A stretch of DNA of 64,000 nt from Cinnamomum chago (Eukaryota; Streptophyta; Magnoliopsida; Laurales; Lauraceae), in contig CP142452.1 of assembly GCA_038049695.1 (NCBI GenBank), forward strand, positions 94,805,501-94,869,500, in the 5' to 3' direction. Shown piece after piece: positions 19,847 through 31,642 of this stretch (its first letter is position 1; every line of letters begins with the position of its first letter). Under the pieces are notes generated by a model that saw nothing but the letters and a program-made list of their open reading frames with translations, ran no database searches and had not been told where the DNA came from. Position numbers and translations under genes: made by a program.

Positions 19847-20417
19847 TGAGTTTTTTACCAAGTTATTTCCAGGCTTAATCAGATTGAAAACTATTCGGTG
19901 TGCATTGAGTTTAGTTGACTCAGCTCATGAGTTAGCTAGGATGGGCCGAGTTGAGTTTTACAACAGTAAGCTTATTCTTTCCTTGATTGGTCCGGTTAGA
20001 TGATTATTAAAGAAGAAGTGATGGGCGGATAATACACTGTGCAGATGTAATTAAGACTTCTTGACTTCATTAAAATTTGAATTACTAGGGAGATACTGTC
20101 ATAGTTGGGTATTCATGGCCAATCTTTCTTTTCTTGCTTCGTTTTTCATTGGTGGGAGGTTATTTTTTTGGTTATTTTAGGATGTTCACTTCTGATTCTT
20201 TATTTTTCAACCACTTTTACAAACACAATCCTAGATATTTAATTATATGAAACAATTACATCATATCTCTCACTCATTAATTTTTTATGCCCAACTTATC
20301 CTCAAACTTGAAAGGATGTGGGTCAAATAGTGGTGAAGCCCGGCCCTATGTGTCGCGCCCTTGCATATATAATTAACTTTTCTAAAATATTTTTAAATTA
20401 GGAAAAAAAAATAAAAA

Positions 20418-20495
20418 AGGTTATAACCTGAAGCTCAATGGATGGAGTCTGTTTTCTGAGCAGAAAGTCATAGGTTCGACCCTTACCTGGCATGA
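20418..20495 (+). repeat. tRNA-like sequence, possible SINE head
   Basis: A stretch with an A-box-like segment (AGCTCAATGGATGGAG) and a B-box-like segment (AGGTTCGACCC) about 35 bases later matches the layout of a tRNA promoter. The acceptor and T stems do not pair well and no clear poly(A) tail with target duplication follows. A decayed tRNA-derived SINE or tRNA relic is more likely than a working tRNA gene. Confidence 0.3.
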
Positions 20496-22033
20496 TAATA
20501 CTAAAGAAAACTATGAACAACATGCTAAAATCACATAATATTTAAGATCATTGACATGAGGACTTTTTTTTTAATAATATTAGTTTTACTTAATGCATAT
20601 TCTATTAGTTATAAAAGATACAAATATTTAAGAACATTTAACATACTTATTTACTTTTTTTGTTATTAAATACTTAATAAAAATACACACGATCCGCGAG
20701 GCTTTTAATAATAACTTGCTATTATTTAATGTATCCATTATCTTTCTTTACATATATGATCATATCTTTGTTAGTTAAGATAATGACAACATACAAAGAG
20801 CAAACTGTTAATATAAATATAAATATATATATATACACGATGCACGATGACTTAAATATTTTTTTATTATTTAGTAGTGTATCCATTCTAATCTTTGAAT
20901 GGATGATCATCACTTAGTTTAGATGTGTTTGACATCTTGACAATCTAATCCTATACTAAATCATAGATGATAAAAACAATAATTTTAGGCACATTTGAGG
21001 ATTCTTCTAATAAACTAAAGGCAAATTGGACAACAATCCCAGTAGAATTTGCTAGCTAGGACCAGAAAGTAGAGTTCTTTTCAGTTTAAACTCCCATTGA
21101 CGTTTTAACAATCTGATCTTTAACCACGTTACGAGTGATAAAAAAAATAAAAATATTAAACGATGATGATATTCTTATTCTAACTTAATTGGTTAGAATT
21201 TGCTAAACTCTGCTAAGAGCAATTTTCTTTTCAGCTTGAGCATGGGACTGATAAGGAGCCTCATAACGTCAAGACTCAAGTAGGGTGTGATTTCCATGTC
21301 ATTTAAATAACTCAGTGCAGAAAAAATATAAGTACTGAAAACTTTCTTTTCTATCATTCTAGTTTCCACGTTTGGATGTGATGAAGCAGTTTCAAAGTGG
21401 AATATATATGTTTCTAGCTTTTGAGTTGGATTCTGAAAAATGGTTTTCTAATTCTTGGGTCTCTTTATACTTTCTACCCAAAAAATGCAAAAGATATTTT
21501 TACCTTAAGAGAATAAATAAATAAATAAATAAAAACAATGAAAACTTATTCACCTTGGAGTTTATCTTCATTTTCTTCCAGTAATTCTCAACACAAACAT
21601 GCACACAATTCCAAGCACTCATGAAAGGAAACTGCTGACAGTATAAGCGAATATACGCTTGAAAGGATGCAGATATGCCTATTGCCTAGGGTCTGTATCA
21701 CCAACACATTGGTTCCACATGTGTGCCGGCCACCCTCCTTTTACCTGTTTAGATTGCCAAATTTGCATGTAACTTTTCAAACACGCGTGAGATTGAGAAA
21801 GATGGGACTCTGAAAAAGGCTACAACTAAACCCACCCAGGAAATTTGCATCACACCGAGCCAATTATTGACCTAGCCCAACCCCAAACATACTTTTGATT
21901 TCCGAGAAAGGGAATATATATGTTCATGATTTTTACTCAAAAGTTGCCTCTCACAGTTTTATGCAAGTGCAGTGCAAGTCGTACCTCTCTTAAAATGGCG
22001 TCTCCTGTATAGACATACATGAGCTATGGAGGC

Positions 22034-22158
22034 TGTGGGTTCGAAACTCCGCTACCACACTAGGGCTACAGGGGATTTACCCGACTTCCCTCTGGGCCCG
22101 GAGGGATTAGTCCAGCCCAAAGGGTTGGGAACCCTCCGACAGCAAAAAAAAAAAAAAA
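22034..22158 (+). mobile_element. SINE, Au-like, 5-prime truncated
   Basis: The element starts next to a tRNA B-box (GGTTCGAAACTCC) and continues through GGGATTTACCCG and GGATTAGTCCAGCCC. It ends in a run of about 15 A. Both ends are flanked by the perfect 12-bp duplication AGCTATGGAGGC (22022-22033 and 22159-22170). It lacks the A-box half, so it was truncated at insertion. Its 3-prime half matches the minus-strand SINE at 28261-28389. Target duplication, poly(A) and B-box together make the call firm. Confidence 0.8.
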
Positions 22159-22170
22159 AGCTATGGAGGC

Positions 22171-25100
22171 GGAACCAGGAATTTTATTTAGGGGCGCCAA
22201 TAGAAAAAAAATAAAAAGACTACAAACAAAATTGCAATGTAAAATAATTTATAAAAGAGAAAGTGGATTTGTCATTCTTCTTCTTTATTCATGTCTTAAT
22301 TAGATTTGTTGGGTAAACACCGTGGAAGAGACATACATGCATATAGACTGGGGCGGACCTAGAAAATGGAACTTAGGAGGGCCAAATGAAAATTATTAAA
22401 AGAAAGTTTTAACATTTTAGGGGGAAAAACAAAAAAATATAAAAAATTTAGTGCTAAAAAATAACATTTTGAAAACTTAATGGGGGCCATGGCCCCCCCG
22501 GCCTACATGTAGGTCCGCACTTGTGTATAGATATATGGATAGAGACAGTGTTGTTTTAGATGAGAGTCCAGTGAGTAGGGTTGTGCAAATGGGTATCAAT
22601 TATTTGTGTATCCAAAGTCTTCGATTATAAATAAAACAAGCATGTAATTTATTTTTTTGATTCGAGTGAGATTTGTATCTGGATTTTTAATCCATACATA
22701 TAAGATTCGGAACATTTAGAATCGGAATGAGATCCTTGAATGTTCCGATCCGATGATCCTCCAGATCTAAAACGATATTCACAATAAATATATATATATA
22801 TATAGGTTTTAAGGGCCTAAGTAGCTTGAGTTATGTTCATATTTGAGAGTCCACATAGCTTTAATCATATAACATTTTATAATCCTACATATGTATTAAT
22901 TATTTTATAAGCTCTTTCACCCAATTAAACTAATGCACTCTACATCTTATTTCAAATTTGGATCGAGAGCTAGGGGTGCCTGGGTTCATCTTGCTTTTAG
23001 CTAGGTTATGGCCTAGTGTTTTAAGTACCTGGGTCAGACTTGGATCTAACTTTTTTGGCCCATTTAATATATGGGTCGGCTTAGATTAGGTGATAGAGAG
23101 CCCAAAGCTCAAACCAGCCCGAAAAGTAATTCATTTAGTTTTGTGACTCTTTTTAACTAAACCAGTGATTAGAAGGCCCAGAAGACTGATAGAAAGCCTA
23201 GCTTGGCCAGCCCAATTGATTAAACTGGCAGACTGGGCCCGGCCACGCACTTAAGGCCCGTGTTGGCTTGGGCCGTACATGGGTTTGTGTTTCTAAAGAT
23301 GGGCCAGGCCTAGATAGCCACAGCGCGGCCATGAACACCCCTATTGAGAATTGGTTCCATTTTCTTAAGTTGATGTCGGATCTGAATATAGAATTGGATC
23401 GAAAATCGATCGAATCTATAAAGACAGGTTCGAGTCCAAATCCACAGTGGTCGGGCCCCATAGATGACTTGTTTGCATATCTACCAGAGAGGTCCATCTA
23501 GAAAAGGGGACGTCGGTGGATGAAAATGACTGGTTTGACAAAATCTCTAATCATTTGGATTTGAGGAGATATAGCCCCTCCAATATCAACGACAAAATTA
23601 GTTGGATTCGTCAAATCTAATGTAGATTTCAAATTGAGTCTGGTGGCAATTTAATCCAAAGAGAGGTAGCTAGAGTGGGATTGAGATGAAAGTGGGCCCA
23701 CATGGCCTCTGGTCTATGGGTGTCGACTAGGGTAAATGGGAGGCACAATATATTAGGAGTGTTCACATAAGGAAGATCAGCTCACACGCATTGTGGACAA
23801 TCAAGCCCAACTAGGAGTAGGGTGCTTGGATTAAGGGATCCAATCCAACCAACCTAATTAAGTACCAACTGGCCGAGGATCGATTATTGGGTTCCTTCCT
23901 ATATGAGCCGGTGTCACTCTCTATGATTGGGGTTGCACTTAGGTTCTTTCAAATCTAAATCTATAAGGTTGGCCAATTCCAACTCTTCTCAACTCATCAA
24001 ATTCTTTACTTCAAAAGAAAATCATCAAATTAGAAGTTATTCTACTAATATTAGGCTATCTTTGTGAATAACCATGCCATTCAAGTTCAAACATTGCTAA
24101 TGTTCTTCTAAACTAGGGTTGTAAATGGGTTGGTTTCGGTTTGGAGCCATGGTGGACCCGGAACCGAAGGAAAAGGTGGACCCGAACCGTTTCGGAACCG
24201 ATTTCTTGGCTCCGGAATCGGAATCAAAACCATATATGGGAAGGGTCTGGATCCGGGTTCGGGTCTAGGTAGAGAATGATATTTAAAAAATATGATTTGT
24301 ATGAGAGATTTTCGAAAATCGAGGTAATATGTCGGGTCTCGAGTCCACGGGTCTGAACCAAGGTGGAACCGGACTCATTTACTTATTGGGGCCTAAATAA
24401 GGACCCAGTCCCGGTTTTTAATGGGTCAGAACCTCCGGACAATTAGGGACCCATTTACATCCCAATTCTATACCCTTGTCTAATTTAATTTTTTACGTGA
24501 TTACTAACTCTAAGATTAGGCTGAAGAACTTAGCCGAATTTTGTATGGGATTGCTAGGGAAAGCAAGTGCACTTATTCCCTTGTGAAGACTGAAGACCCA
24601 GAATACTTGTTTCATTGGGTGTAAACTATATTGGCTATCAGATATGATCAGATATTTAGTTGTGAAGACCTAGTACATTACATATTGGCTATCAGATATT
24701 ATCAGACTTCATCTGTGTGTACATTTTATAACTTAAAATTCTAGAGAAGAATATCAAGAAAATCTAAAATATGGAGTGTTGTTAGATTTTAAAGTATTGT
24801 TGCATTAACACTTAAGATATGATTATGTGTGACCTGAAAATGCTTAAGTCATGAAGGTGATATTATCAGTCATATCAGCTAATGAGTACAATTTTAATAA
24901 TTTCTACAACTGCTGCATAATTAGTCATTGGTTCATTATATACTAGTACTTGATATGCATTGGTAACAAAGTATTGACTGATATTTTGAACCATGTTCTT
25001 CAAATGAGTCTAAATCCTCTGATTTGTGGGATCATAGTAAATTTCATGATGATCTTCAATGAGCCCTATTTATTGACATCTGAACTGTTTAATGTCCCTC

Positions 25101-26338
25101 CCTTGTATGGGTTTTCGGCTGCCCGCCAAATTTTATTCCAATAAGAGTTACGCTCATTATCAAATTAATTATGAATAAAGCACATGAATCAAATATTGTA
25201 AGAATAACTATGTATTTTACGCATAATCAATTTGACGGTGGGCTCAACCCTTTTTGGAGTGAAATTTGGGAAGTCCCCACTATTATAGTTTCTTTCTACT
25301 TTTTTTTTATTATTGGTGCAACACTTTTCCGTATGGGAATATGAAAATTGAGATTTTCCTTTTCAGTTTCATGAAAAATTCTTCTGTGAAGGGATCAGAA
25401 CTGCTTCTTTTCGCCTGAATAGGAAATAATTTTTTGCATTAAACTATATCATAGAGTTGGCAAACAAGCATTAAATAGGTAGATCAAGTGCAACTTCAAT
25501 TTTCAAAAGAGAGAGAAAAAAAAGTAGAAGACCTTTTTTCAATTGCCACAGTTGTTAACCATGAGCAACACAATCCTTCTCACTTCTCAGTTCTCAAAAA
25601 AGAAGCATAGTTTTTATTCAAGACATTGTTTGAATGCAACTGGATCTACTTAATCAGAAGAACCAATAATCATCTGCTCCATCATTTCTTCTTGCTATTA
25701 TTGCTCCTCAGGTCAATATTTGGATTTTTTTTAGCTAGAATCACTTTCTATGTAGATTTGGTTTGAAACTAATTTCTTTATAAAACTCCCTTTTTTATTT
25801 ATAGTGTTATGATCCAAATCTCAACTTGAATTAGACCCTGTGATTATACAAGTAATTTTTCCAATCACTGGACTCTTGTGGACTTTTGATAAACACCTAT
25901 AATGACTTAACTATGCCTTTCTTTTTATTTCAATGGCCCCTAGCCATCCTCCTCCATTGCATAGCTCATGGATCATTATTACAAGTTTGAACTGCTTGAT
26001 TGGCTGATTTCATTCATGATGGTAGTAGGCACCATATGAGACCAACTGTGACATAGTCGAAAATAAGATAAAACAAACATTAATAAAGAATGAAACAAAT
26101 AAAACTCTGATCGAGTTGTAGCTAGGTACACCGAGTTCATTTGGTTAAACTCACTTAGAGACCTCACCTCCATATGGAAAAGGCAAAAAATGAAAAAAAA
26201 AAAAAAAAAAAAAAGAGAGATTTTTTTTTACCAAATGTATAAATATTTTTTAACAGAGCGAATTGTCAAAAAACCAGTTTATAACAAACCGATACTGATC
26301 GAGCTATCTAATCTAATTTATTTAACCCTTAGTGCATA
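22171..26338. other. Intergenic region, no gene recognised
   Basis: No gene is recognised. It contains a (TA)n run near 22786-22802 and GGCC-rich patches (about 23090-23300 and 24120-24460) that look like decayed repeats. The second patch is bounded by a weak inverted pair (GGGTTGTAAATGGGT near 24117 and ACCCATTTACATCCC near 24450) without a matching target duplication. A poly(A) tract lies near 26196-26214. Confidence 0.45.
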
Positions 26339-26356
26339 GATTACTACAACTATGGA

Positions 26357-26450
26357 GGTCGGTCTAGAACCGCCGCTCAACTGGTTAGAGATAAGGGATA
26401 GAACATGGGTGTGAGGGTTCCAATCTCATGTAGAGGGGAAAAAAACCCTG
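26357..26450 (+). repeat. tRNA-like sequence, probable SINE relic
   Basis: CCGCTCAACTGGTTAGAG fits a tRNA A-box and GTGAGGGTTCCAATCTCA fits a B-box at a tRNA-like spacing, followed by a short A-run. The stems are imperfect and no target duplication was found. A decayed tRNA-derived SINE is the simplest reading. Confidence 0.4.
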
Positions 26451-26718
26451 GGAAAATGCAGTAGTTCTAAGGAGTCTTTACAAAGGGTCATTTGGATGCG
26501 GGTAAAAGGTGTTGCAATCATATGTTCAAAAAATGATTTTCAAAAATGTATTTTAATGTCATGCAATTTAGAAAAATATTATGATAAAGTACAATGAAAG
26601 GATTTAGCTAAAAAGTGATCTAGATTCAAGAGGGCATAACTGCATAATAGAAGTGGGCTAGAACAATTAAGGAAAAGTGGAAGGGTCTAGCTTAAAAAAA
26701 AAAAAACAGAGAATATTA

Positions 26719-28036
26719 AGGGCCCGTTTGGATATGCATAGAATAAAATATTTATAAATTTAAATACTTCAAGAATAAGATATTGTAGAATAAAATAATA
26801 TAAGATTATAATATTACAATATTGTTGCAGTCACCAAAGAAGTTAATAGATTTTGAATTGGGTTGTTTAGCAATTACTGTAAATTATTGTATATACTAAA
26901 ATAATATTTATAATAGTAATTTAATAAATCAAAGTGATCTGCAACACTTTTGTTTCAAGTAAGCTATAATTCGAAGAAATCAACTATAATGTTGATGTGG
27001 GTAGAACACAAGTACCGATTTGCAATTGTTTGGATGGATAGATATGGGAAAAATCATTGATCAAATGTCAATATGAGATAGCTGTGTTCATCCTCCTATT
27101 TGTTTGAAGGAATTATTATTCCAACAATATTTCTTGGAACTCTCTCTATCCAAATTATTTTTTGAGAATTTCTTAACAGATAGAGCCCTTTTAGGGAATA
27201 ACCCCCATCACTCTGTTCTTAATTTTAAATAAATTAAAAATAAAACTAAATGAAAATGGTAAAATGGGCAGCAATGTTCCCACTAGTATGAATATGGTAT
27301 ATCAAAATCCTGCATTGAAGACAACCGTTTAAGCCTAAAAGAGTGTGCTCGATCAATAACCTTAGCATTGGTCGATTAAAACCCTCGTTTGAACTAATTT
27401 CTTATATCCAGGAAGAGAAATATCAAACCCTACTTTGATGTGGGTCTGAGTTCTTATCTTGCCATGAAAAAGAGAATAGAATGATGGCAAAAAAGCATCT
27501 AAAATGGGAGAGGGGAAGAGTGAATAAAAGTAGTTCTAGGAGAAAGAAAGGAATGGAGAAGAGAAGAGGGAGAGGGTGAGCGCCAGGGGTGAGGGAGATA
27601 GGGTGCATGGCCAGAGACAAGAGAAAGGGAGAGGAAAGATAAAAGATATAAAGATTTAGGAGAGGATGAGAGAACAAAATAGGACCAGGACAAATGAAGA
27701 TAAGGAGGATGAAAGAGAAGAGGATAAGAGAAAAGAGAAGAGGGGGAGGAAGAAATTGAGACGAAGAAGAGGAGAAGAGAACACAGGAGAGACATGAGTG
27801 CTTTCACAGTTATTTGCCCGGAAAGAGTGAGGCCCGTGAAATGAAAGAAGTTAATCTTATGGATTTTTTTCTACAAGGTTAGGGCGTAGGAAAGAATCTG
27901 TGCTTTTTGCTAGAAAATAAAAGAACATTTTTCTTTCTTTTTTTTAAGTTAACCAAACAGCTCAAAGTGAGAGGGCAAGAAAACTTTCTTAAAAATAAAG
28001 AAATCTTATGATTTATTGTGTATCCAAACAGGCCCT
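26719..28036. mobile_element. Possible non-autonomous TIR element (1.3 kb)
   Basis: AGGGCCCGTTTGGATA at 26719 faces an inverted near-copy, TATCCAAACAGGCCCT, ending at 28036. Such GGGCC(C/T)GTTTGG tips are common on plant MITEs. The flanks show no convincing target duplication and the interior holds no transposase. The interior does contain the purine-rich tract at 27477-27800. This could be an old element or two unrelated tips. Confidence 0.3.
27477..27800. repeat. Purine-rich strand of about 320 bp
   Basis: The plus strand here is strongly biased to A and G with few pyrimidines, for example runs such as GAGAAGAGAAGAGGGAGAGG. The opposite strand gives long Ser/Leu/Pro/Phe-rich open frames, which are a by-product of composition and not evidence of a gene. 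Confidence 0.75.
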
Positions 28037-28260
28037 ATAGAAATGACTTTCTTGGAGGAGAAACTAAAACCATCATAGAAGAACTAGGAGAATATAAAAC
28101 CAGCCATATGAGAAGAACTGGATATGCATACATAATATGTATGAGCGCTGTGTAAAACAAATATTCTTGTAAATGAGGGATATAATTCATTGTTATCAGC
28201 ATCAACAAAGAATCATCCCATCAATCCAAGGTAAGCTGTAACTTTATTTCGTGTAGACTA

Positions 28261-28389
28261 GGGTTTTTTTTTTCTTTTTTAGCTATCGGAAGGGTTGGAC
28301 TAATCTCTCCAGAGTTCAGGCGCAAAGAAAAGCCGGATAAACTTCCCTGTAGCCTAGGCCAACTGAGTTATCCCTTGGAGTTAATTACT
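28261..28389 (-). mobile_element. SINE, Au-like, minus strand, with A-box
   Basis: Read on the minus strand, it carries GGATAACTCAGTTGGCC (A-box), then GGCTACAGGGAAG, then GAGATTAGTCCAACCC, and ends in an A-rich tail. Flanks share the 9-bp duplication TGTAGACTA (28252-28260 and 28390-28398). It shares its 3-prime module with the SINE at 22034-22158 and keeps the tRNA-derived head that copy lost. Confidence 0.75.
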
Positions 28390-28398
28390 TGTAGACTA

Positions 28399-29530
28399 TT
28401 CAAATGCATAAACTATCGTTACTAGGAAACCTGATTATTTATATTATCTTCATAAATATTGAAGTAGACGCAGAAGCATATGATGCTTTGAATGAGACTA
28501 ATCCAACAAAACCGTATTCATTGATCCTAACCCTTCCATTTTTTGCATGAGAAAGTTTGGATTGTTCTATTACTTTTAGCTACTAACCATCAACAGGGTT
28601 TGGTACAGTTGAGCTAAACTCGAACCCAATCTGACTACAGCTAGCCTCTCACTGTGTAGTGTGAACTGTGAAGGGTACGGCCGGGCCGGGCTTGAAATAT
28701 ATATAGAGAAACTAAATTATATGTTTTTTTCTATCTAATGGGAAAGCCCATTTAAGATTTCAAAAGCTTAATTTCTTCCTCGTCTTCCCCCACCATCCTT
28801 TTAATTATCATTAGCAAGAAGGGTAAAAACTTTATCACTTGTAGATTGTAATTGGTCATGGAACATAAGAGAATAATGATAACTTAAAAGGTTATCCAAA
28901 AGAGTAGACAAAATTACCCATGCTCTCTGTATAAACATAGAAGATATAAACATGAAAAATTACCCGTGCTCTCTATATAAACATGAAAATAGAACTAAAT
29001 GATATATATTTTTTGAAAATTGAATACATAAAATTCATATCATTATTAGTTAAAAATAAAAATAAAAGAAAATATATCGAAAGAAGATTAAAAAATGAAC
29101 TACCAGCCATCACCCAATAGTTCGTTTTCCTTCTGTTTTTTTTTTAGTTTTCTTAAAAAAATTGAAAATTCATATTAGATGTTCATTTTTAATCACTTAT
29201 GATATAAATTATCTGTATTCATTTCTATATATTATAATGCAAACAATCAGCCGTTGACTGTATAAAACCTGAGTCATTTTAGGATAAGGCTAATCCAAAA
29301 TTAACATATCAATCCCTATGATTTTGAAAGGAAGTTGCAATAACCATTTATTTTAGGGGCATTTGGCGACAAGTCCCTCGACATTACGTTTTATAGCCTA
29401 AGATACATCATACTTTCTCGTAGCGGCGGTAGTCCTCATTTAAAATTGAGACAGACAAAAAGACAAAAATGCCCCTTTATACGTTAGCAAAAGCGCTATG
29501 CTCAAAACCACTTCAAAACATACAGGGCGT
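28399..29530. other. Intergenic, AT-rich, nothing recognised
   Basis: No gene, RNA or bounded repeat is recognised. A near-duplicate phrase (ACCCATGCTCTCTGTATAAAC and ACCCGTGCTCTCTATATAAAC), about 47 bases apart near 28917-28983, suggests a small local duplication. Confidence 0.5.
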
Positions 29531-29539
29531 CATTCAATC

Positions 29540-29935
29540 CTCAAATAATTCAGTTAAGTTTATTTCAAAACACGGAAATAAATTTGAGTAGACACAAATA
29601 AATTTAAAAATACACAAATAAAATAAAAAATCACAAATAGATTTCATAAAACGCAAAGAAATTTGCCAAACAACTCAGACAAATTTATTCAAAAACTCAA
29701 TTAAAAATTTCAAAACAGAGATAAATTTGTCATAAACTTAGATTGATTTTTCAGAAACTCAAATAAAGATAAATTTACCAAAACTCAGATAAAAATAAAT
29801 TTGCTAAAAACTCAAATAAATTTGTCAAAAACTCAGATAAATTATCTGAGTTTTTATCTAGGTTATCAGAGTTTTTGTGAAATTTGTCTGAATTCTTGGC
29901 AAATTTATTTGAGTTCTTGGACAATCATCTGAACA
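29540..29935. repeat. Inverted array 1 of a ~21-bp unit
   Basis: Degenerate copies of a unit close to AACTCAGATAAATTTGCCAAA run in one direction, then flip to the reverse complement at a palindromic centre near 29850 (ACTCAGATAAATTATCTGAGT). The whole could fold into an imperfect hairpin. The same unit recurs in the array at 30497-30690. Confidence 0.75.
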
Positions 29936-30496
29936 TTACTCACTGTGCTTTTTTCACAACAAATCTACTTCATATATAGCCATTGAATTTTGAGTCATGA
30001 GATTAAAGGCTATGATCATTTGATTGGGACTGAAATGGGACATGGATACAATCCAAATCCGAATCTATTCATCTCTTACACATTTTAATAAAAAGGAACA
30101 AAACTGTAGGTTGACCTCGTCTATCTTTCACATTGAACTTTTAACTTTTAGGTGGCCTTGCAGTTAATTGTCTATTTCTAGTATACAATTCATCACAAAA
30201 ATGCAGACTTTCCGTTCTACTTTGCACCTACCACTTGGTATTCCTCACCTTTTTGGTGGGTATATAGCTGATCATTAATCATCAGATGGCCCCATAGACA
30301 TACGAGGTAGTTGGACGGTTATTAGAAAACCAAAATAAAATTAATGGCTCTGATTAAACCTGCATCTTCAATTCATCTACAAATTGTTGCCCATTATTTA
30401 TGGGATTTGGATTTGGTAAGGATGAAACTCTGTGCCAAGACCAGTGGCTGAATATAGCAAGAGTAGTTTCCGGTTTCCCTCAATCCTTACCATTCA

Positions 30497-30690
30497 CTTG
30501 CCAAAACTCAAATAAAGATAAATTTGCCAAAAACTCAGATAAATTGAGTTTTTGGCAAATTTATCAGAGTTTCTGTAAAATTTGTCTGAGTTATTGGCAA
30601 ATTTATCAGAGTTTCTGTAAAATTTGTCTGAGTTATTGGCAAATTTATTTGAGTTTCTTAAAAACTCTGATAAATTATCTAAACTCATAT
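30497..30690. repeat. Inverted array 2 of the same unit, with exact 42-bp repeats
   Basis: Two forward units precede a centre near 30540. The reversed units after it form an exact 42-bp double unit starting at 30552 and 30594, with a third partial copy at 30636. The sequence matches array 1 about 600 bp to the left, and a short forward remnant occurs near 30800-30830. Open frames with repeated Asn-Ser-Asp-Lys-Phe come from the repeat and are probably not coding. Confidence 0.8.
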
Positions 30691-30839
30691 AACTTTTTAG
30701 AAGAAGAAAGCAGTTGCTATGTGCTAGGCTTTTGCTAACAGGCAGAACAAAACAACCCAAAAAATGAAACAGAAAAATCTCCATCCAAACTACTTATTTA
30801 CAAAACTCAGATAAATTTTCAAAACTCAAATAGCAACAG

Positions 30840-31642
30840 TTTTCTTGCAAGAAAGAGACAGAGACCCCATTTTCTGTTGCTATAATTGCAAGAGATAGAC
30901 TTACACGAAATAGAAAAAGGAAAGAAAAGGCAACACAGCAACGGGTTTTTGTGTTATGTAGGCCGGGACTTGTCACGTTTCCATCGCCGGGCCGTCGCCG
31001 TCGTGGCTGGTGTAGTCAGAAATGACCGACTTTGATTTGCAGAGCTCTCTAGTGAAGTCCCTCGTTCCTGGAGAAGAAGACAGAAGGGGTTCTCCGAGAC
31101 AACAGAAAATGAGAAAGAACTTGGCCTAAAAATGTAGGAGAATGGAATATTTGAACTTTTAAAATTTAAAGTTTTATGCTCAAACTGTTGAAAGGGGTAA
31201 ATTAGTCATAAAAATATATGATGTGGTATATTAGGGACCTCTCATCCAAATATCTTCATCACTAGACTATGTTGTTGAATCGGATGTCTTAGAAGACCAT
31301 GCTTAAGGACTTGTGACTAATTTACCCATTATTTTATGGTGATTAGTGGTCTCATCAAATCAAATTGAGTTTATGTGATCCAAACCATTGATTTAAGGGC
31401 CCAACTGAAATCAGCCATGGCCCAAAGAATCAACGGATAAGATCATTAACCTTTTAGTCAGATCAACGGTTATGGCTTCATTCACACAAACTATCATTTC
31501 CAAACACTCGGGAAAGAGAAGAAACGGAAATGGGAATCGCTTTTCTTCTCTTCAGCATCTCCTGAATTCCAATGCCATTGCCTTTAAAGAGAAATCAAAA
31601 TCAAAACCGAATCAAATCAAATCCCAAAAGAGGAAGAAGGAG
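30840..31642. promoter_or_regulatory. Upstream region and 5-prime leader of the CREST-like gene
   Basis: This stretch precedes the start codon of the downstream membrane-protein gene. A frame is open upstream of the chosen ATG from another in-frame ATG at 31472. That extension is basic, low in complexity and unlike the family N-terminus, so it is treated here as leader. No clear TATA box or start site was identified. Confidence 0.4.

Noticed and set aside
20418-20495. A functional tRNA gene
   Set aside because: The A- and B-box-like motifs are present but the acceptor and T stems do not pair.
23198-23501. Overlapping open frames on both strands
   Set aside because: The region is a GGCC-rich decayed repeat and neither frame shows a known domain.
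24114-24466. Possible hAT-like MITE with GGGTTGTAAATGGGT tips
   Set aside because: The tips match only partly and no 8-bp target duplication could be found.
27423-27807. Long Ser/Leu/Pro-rich open frames on the minus strand
   Set aside because: They are a direct result of the purine-rich plus strand. No domain or gene structure is visible.
30494-30784. Minus-strand frame with repeated Asn-Ser-Asp-Lys-Phe
   Set aside because: The protein repeat follows from the 21-bp DNA repeat and there is no other coding signal.
31472-31642. Upstream in-frame ATG as start of the CREST-like protein
   Set aside because: The extension is basic and low in complexity and does not resemble family N-termini. The ATG at 31643 gives the expected short tail before the first membrane helix.
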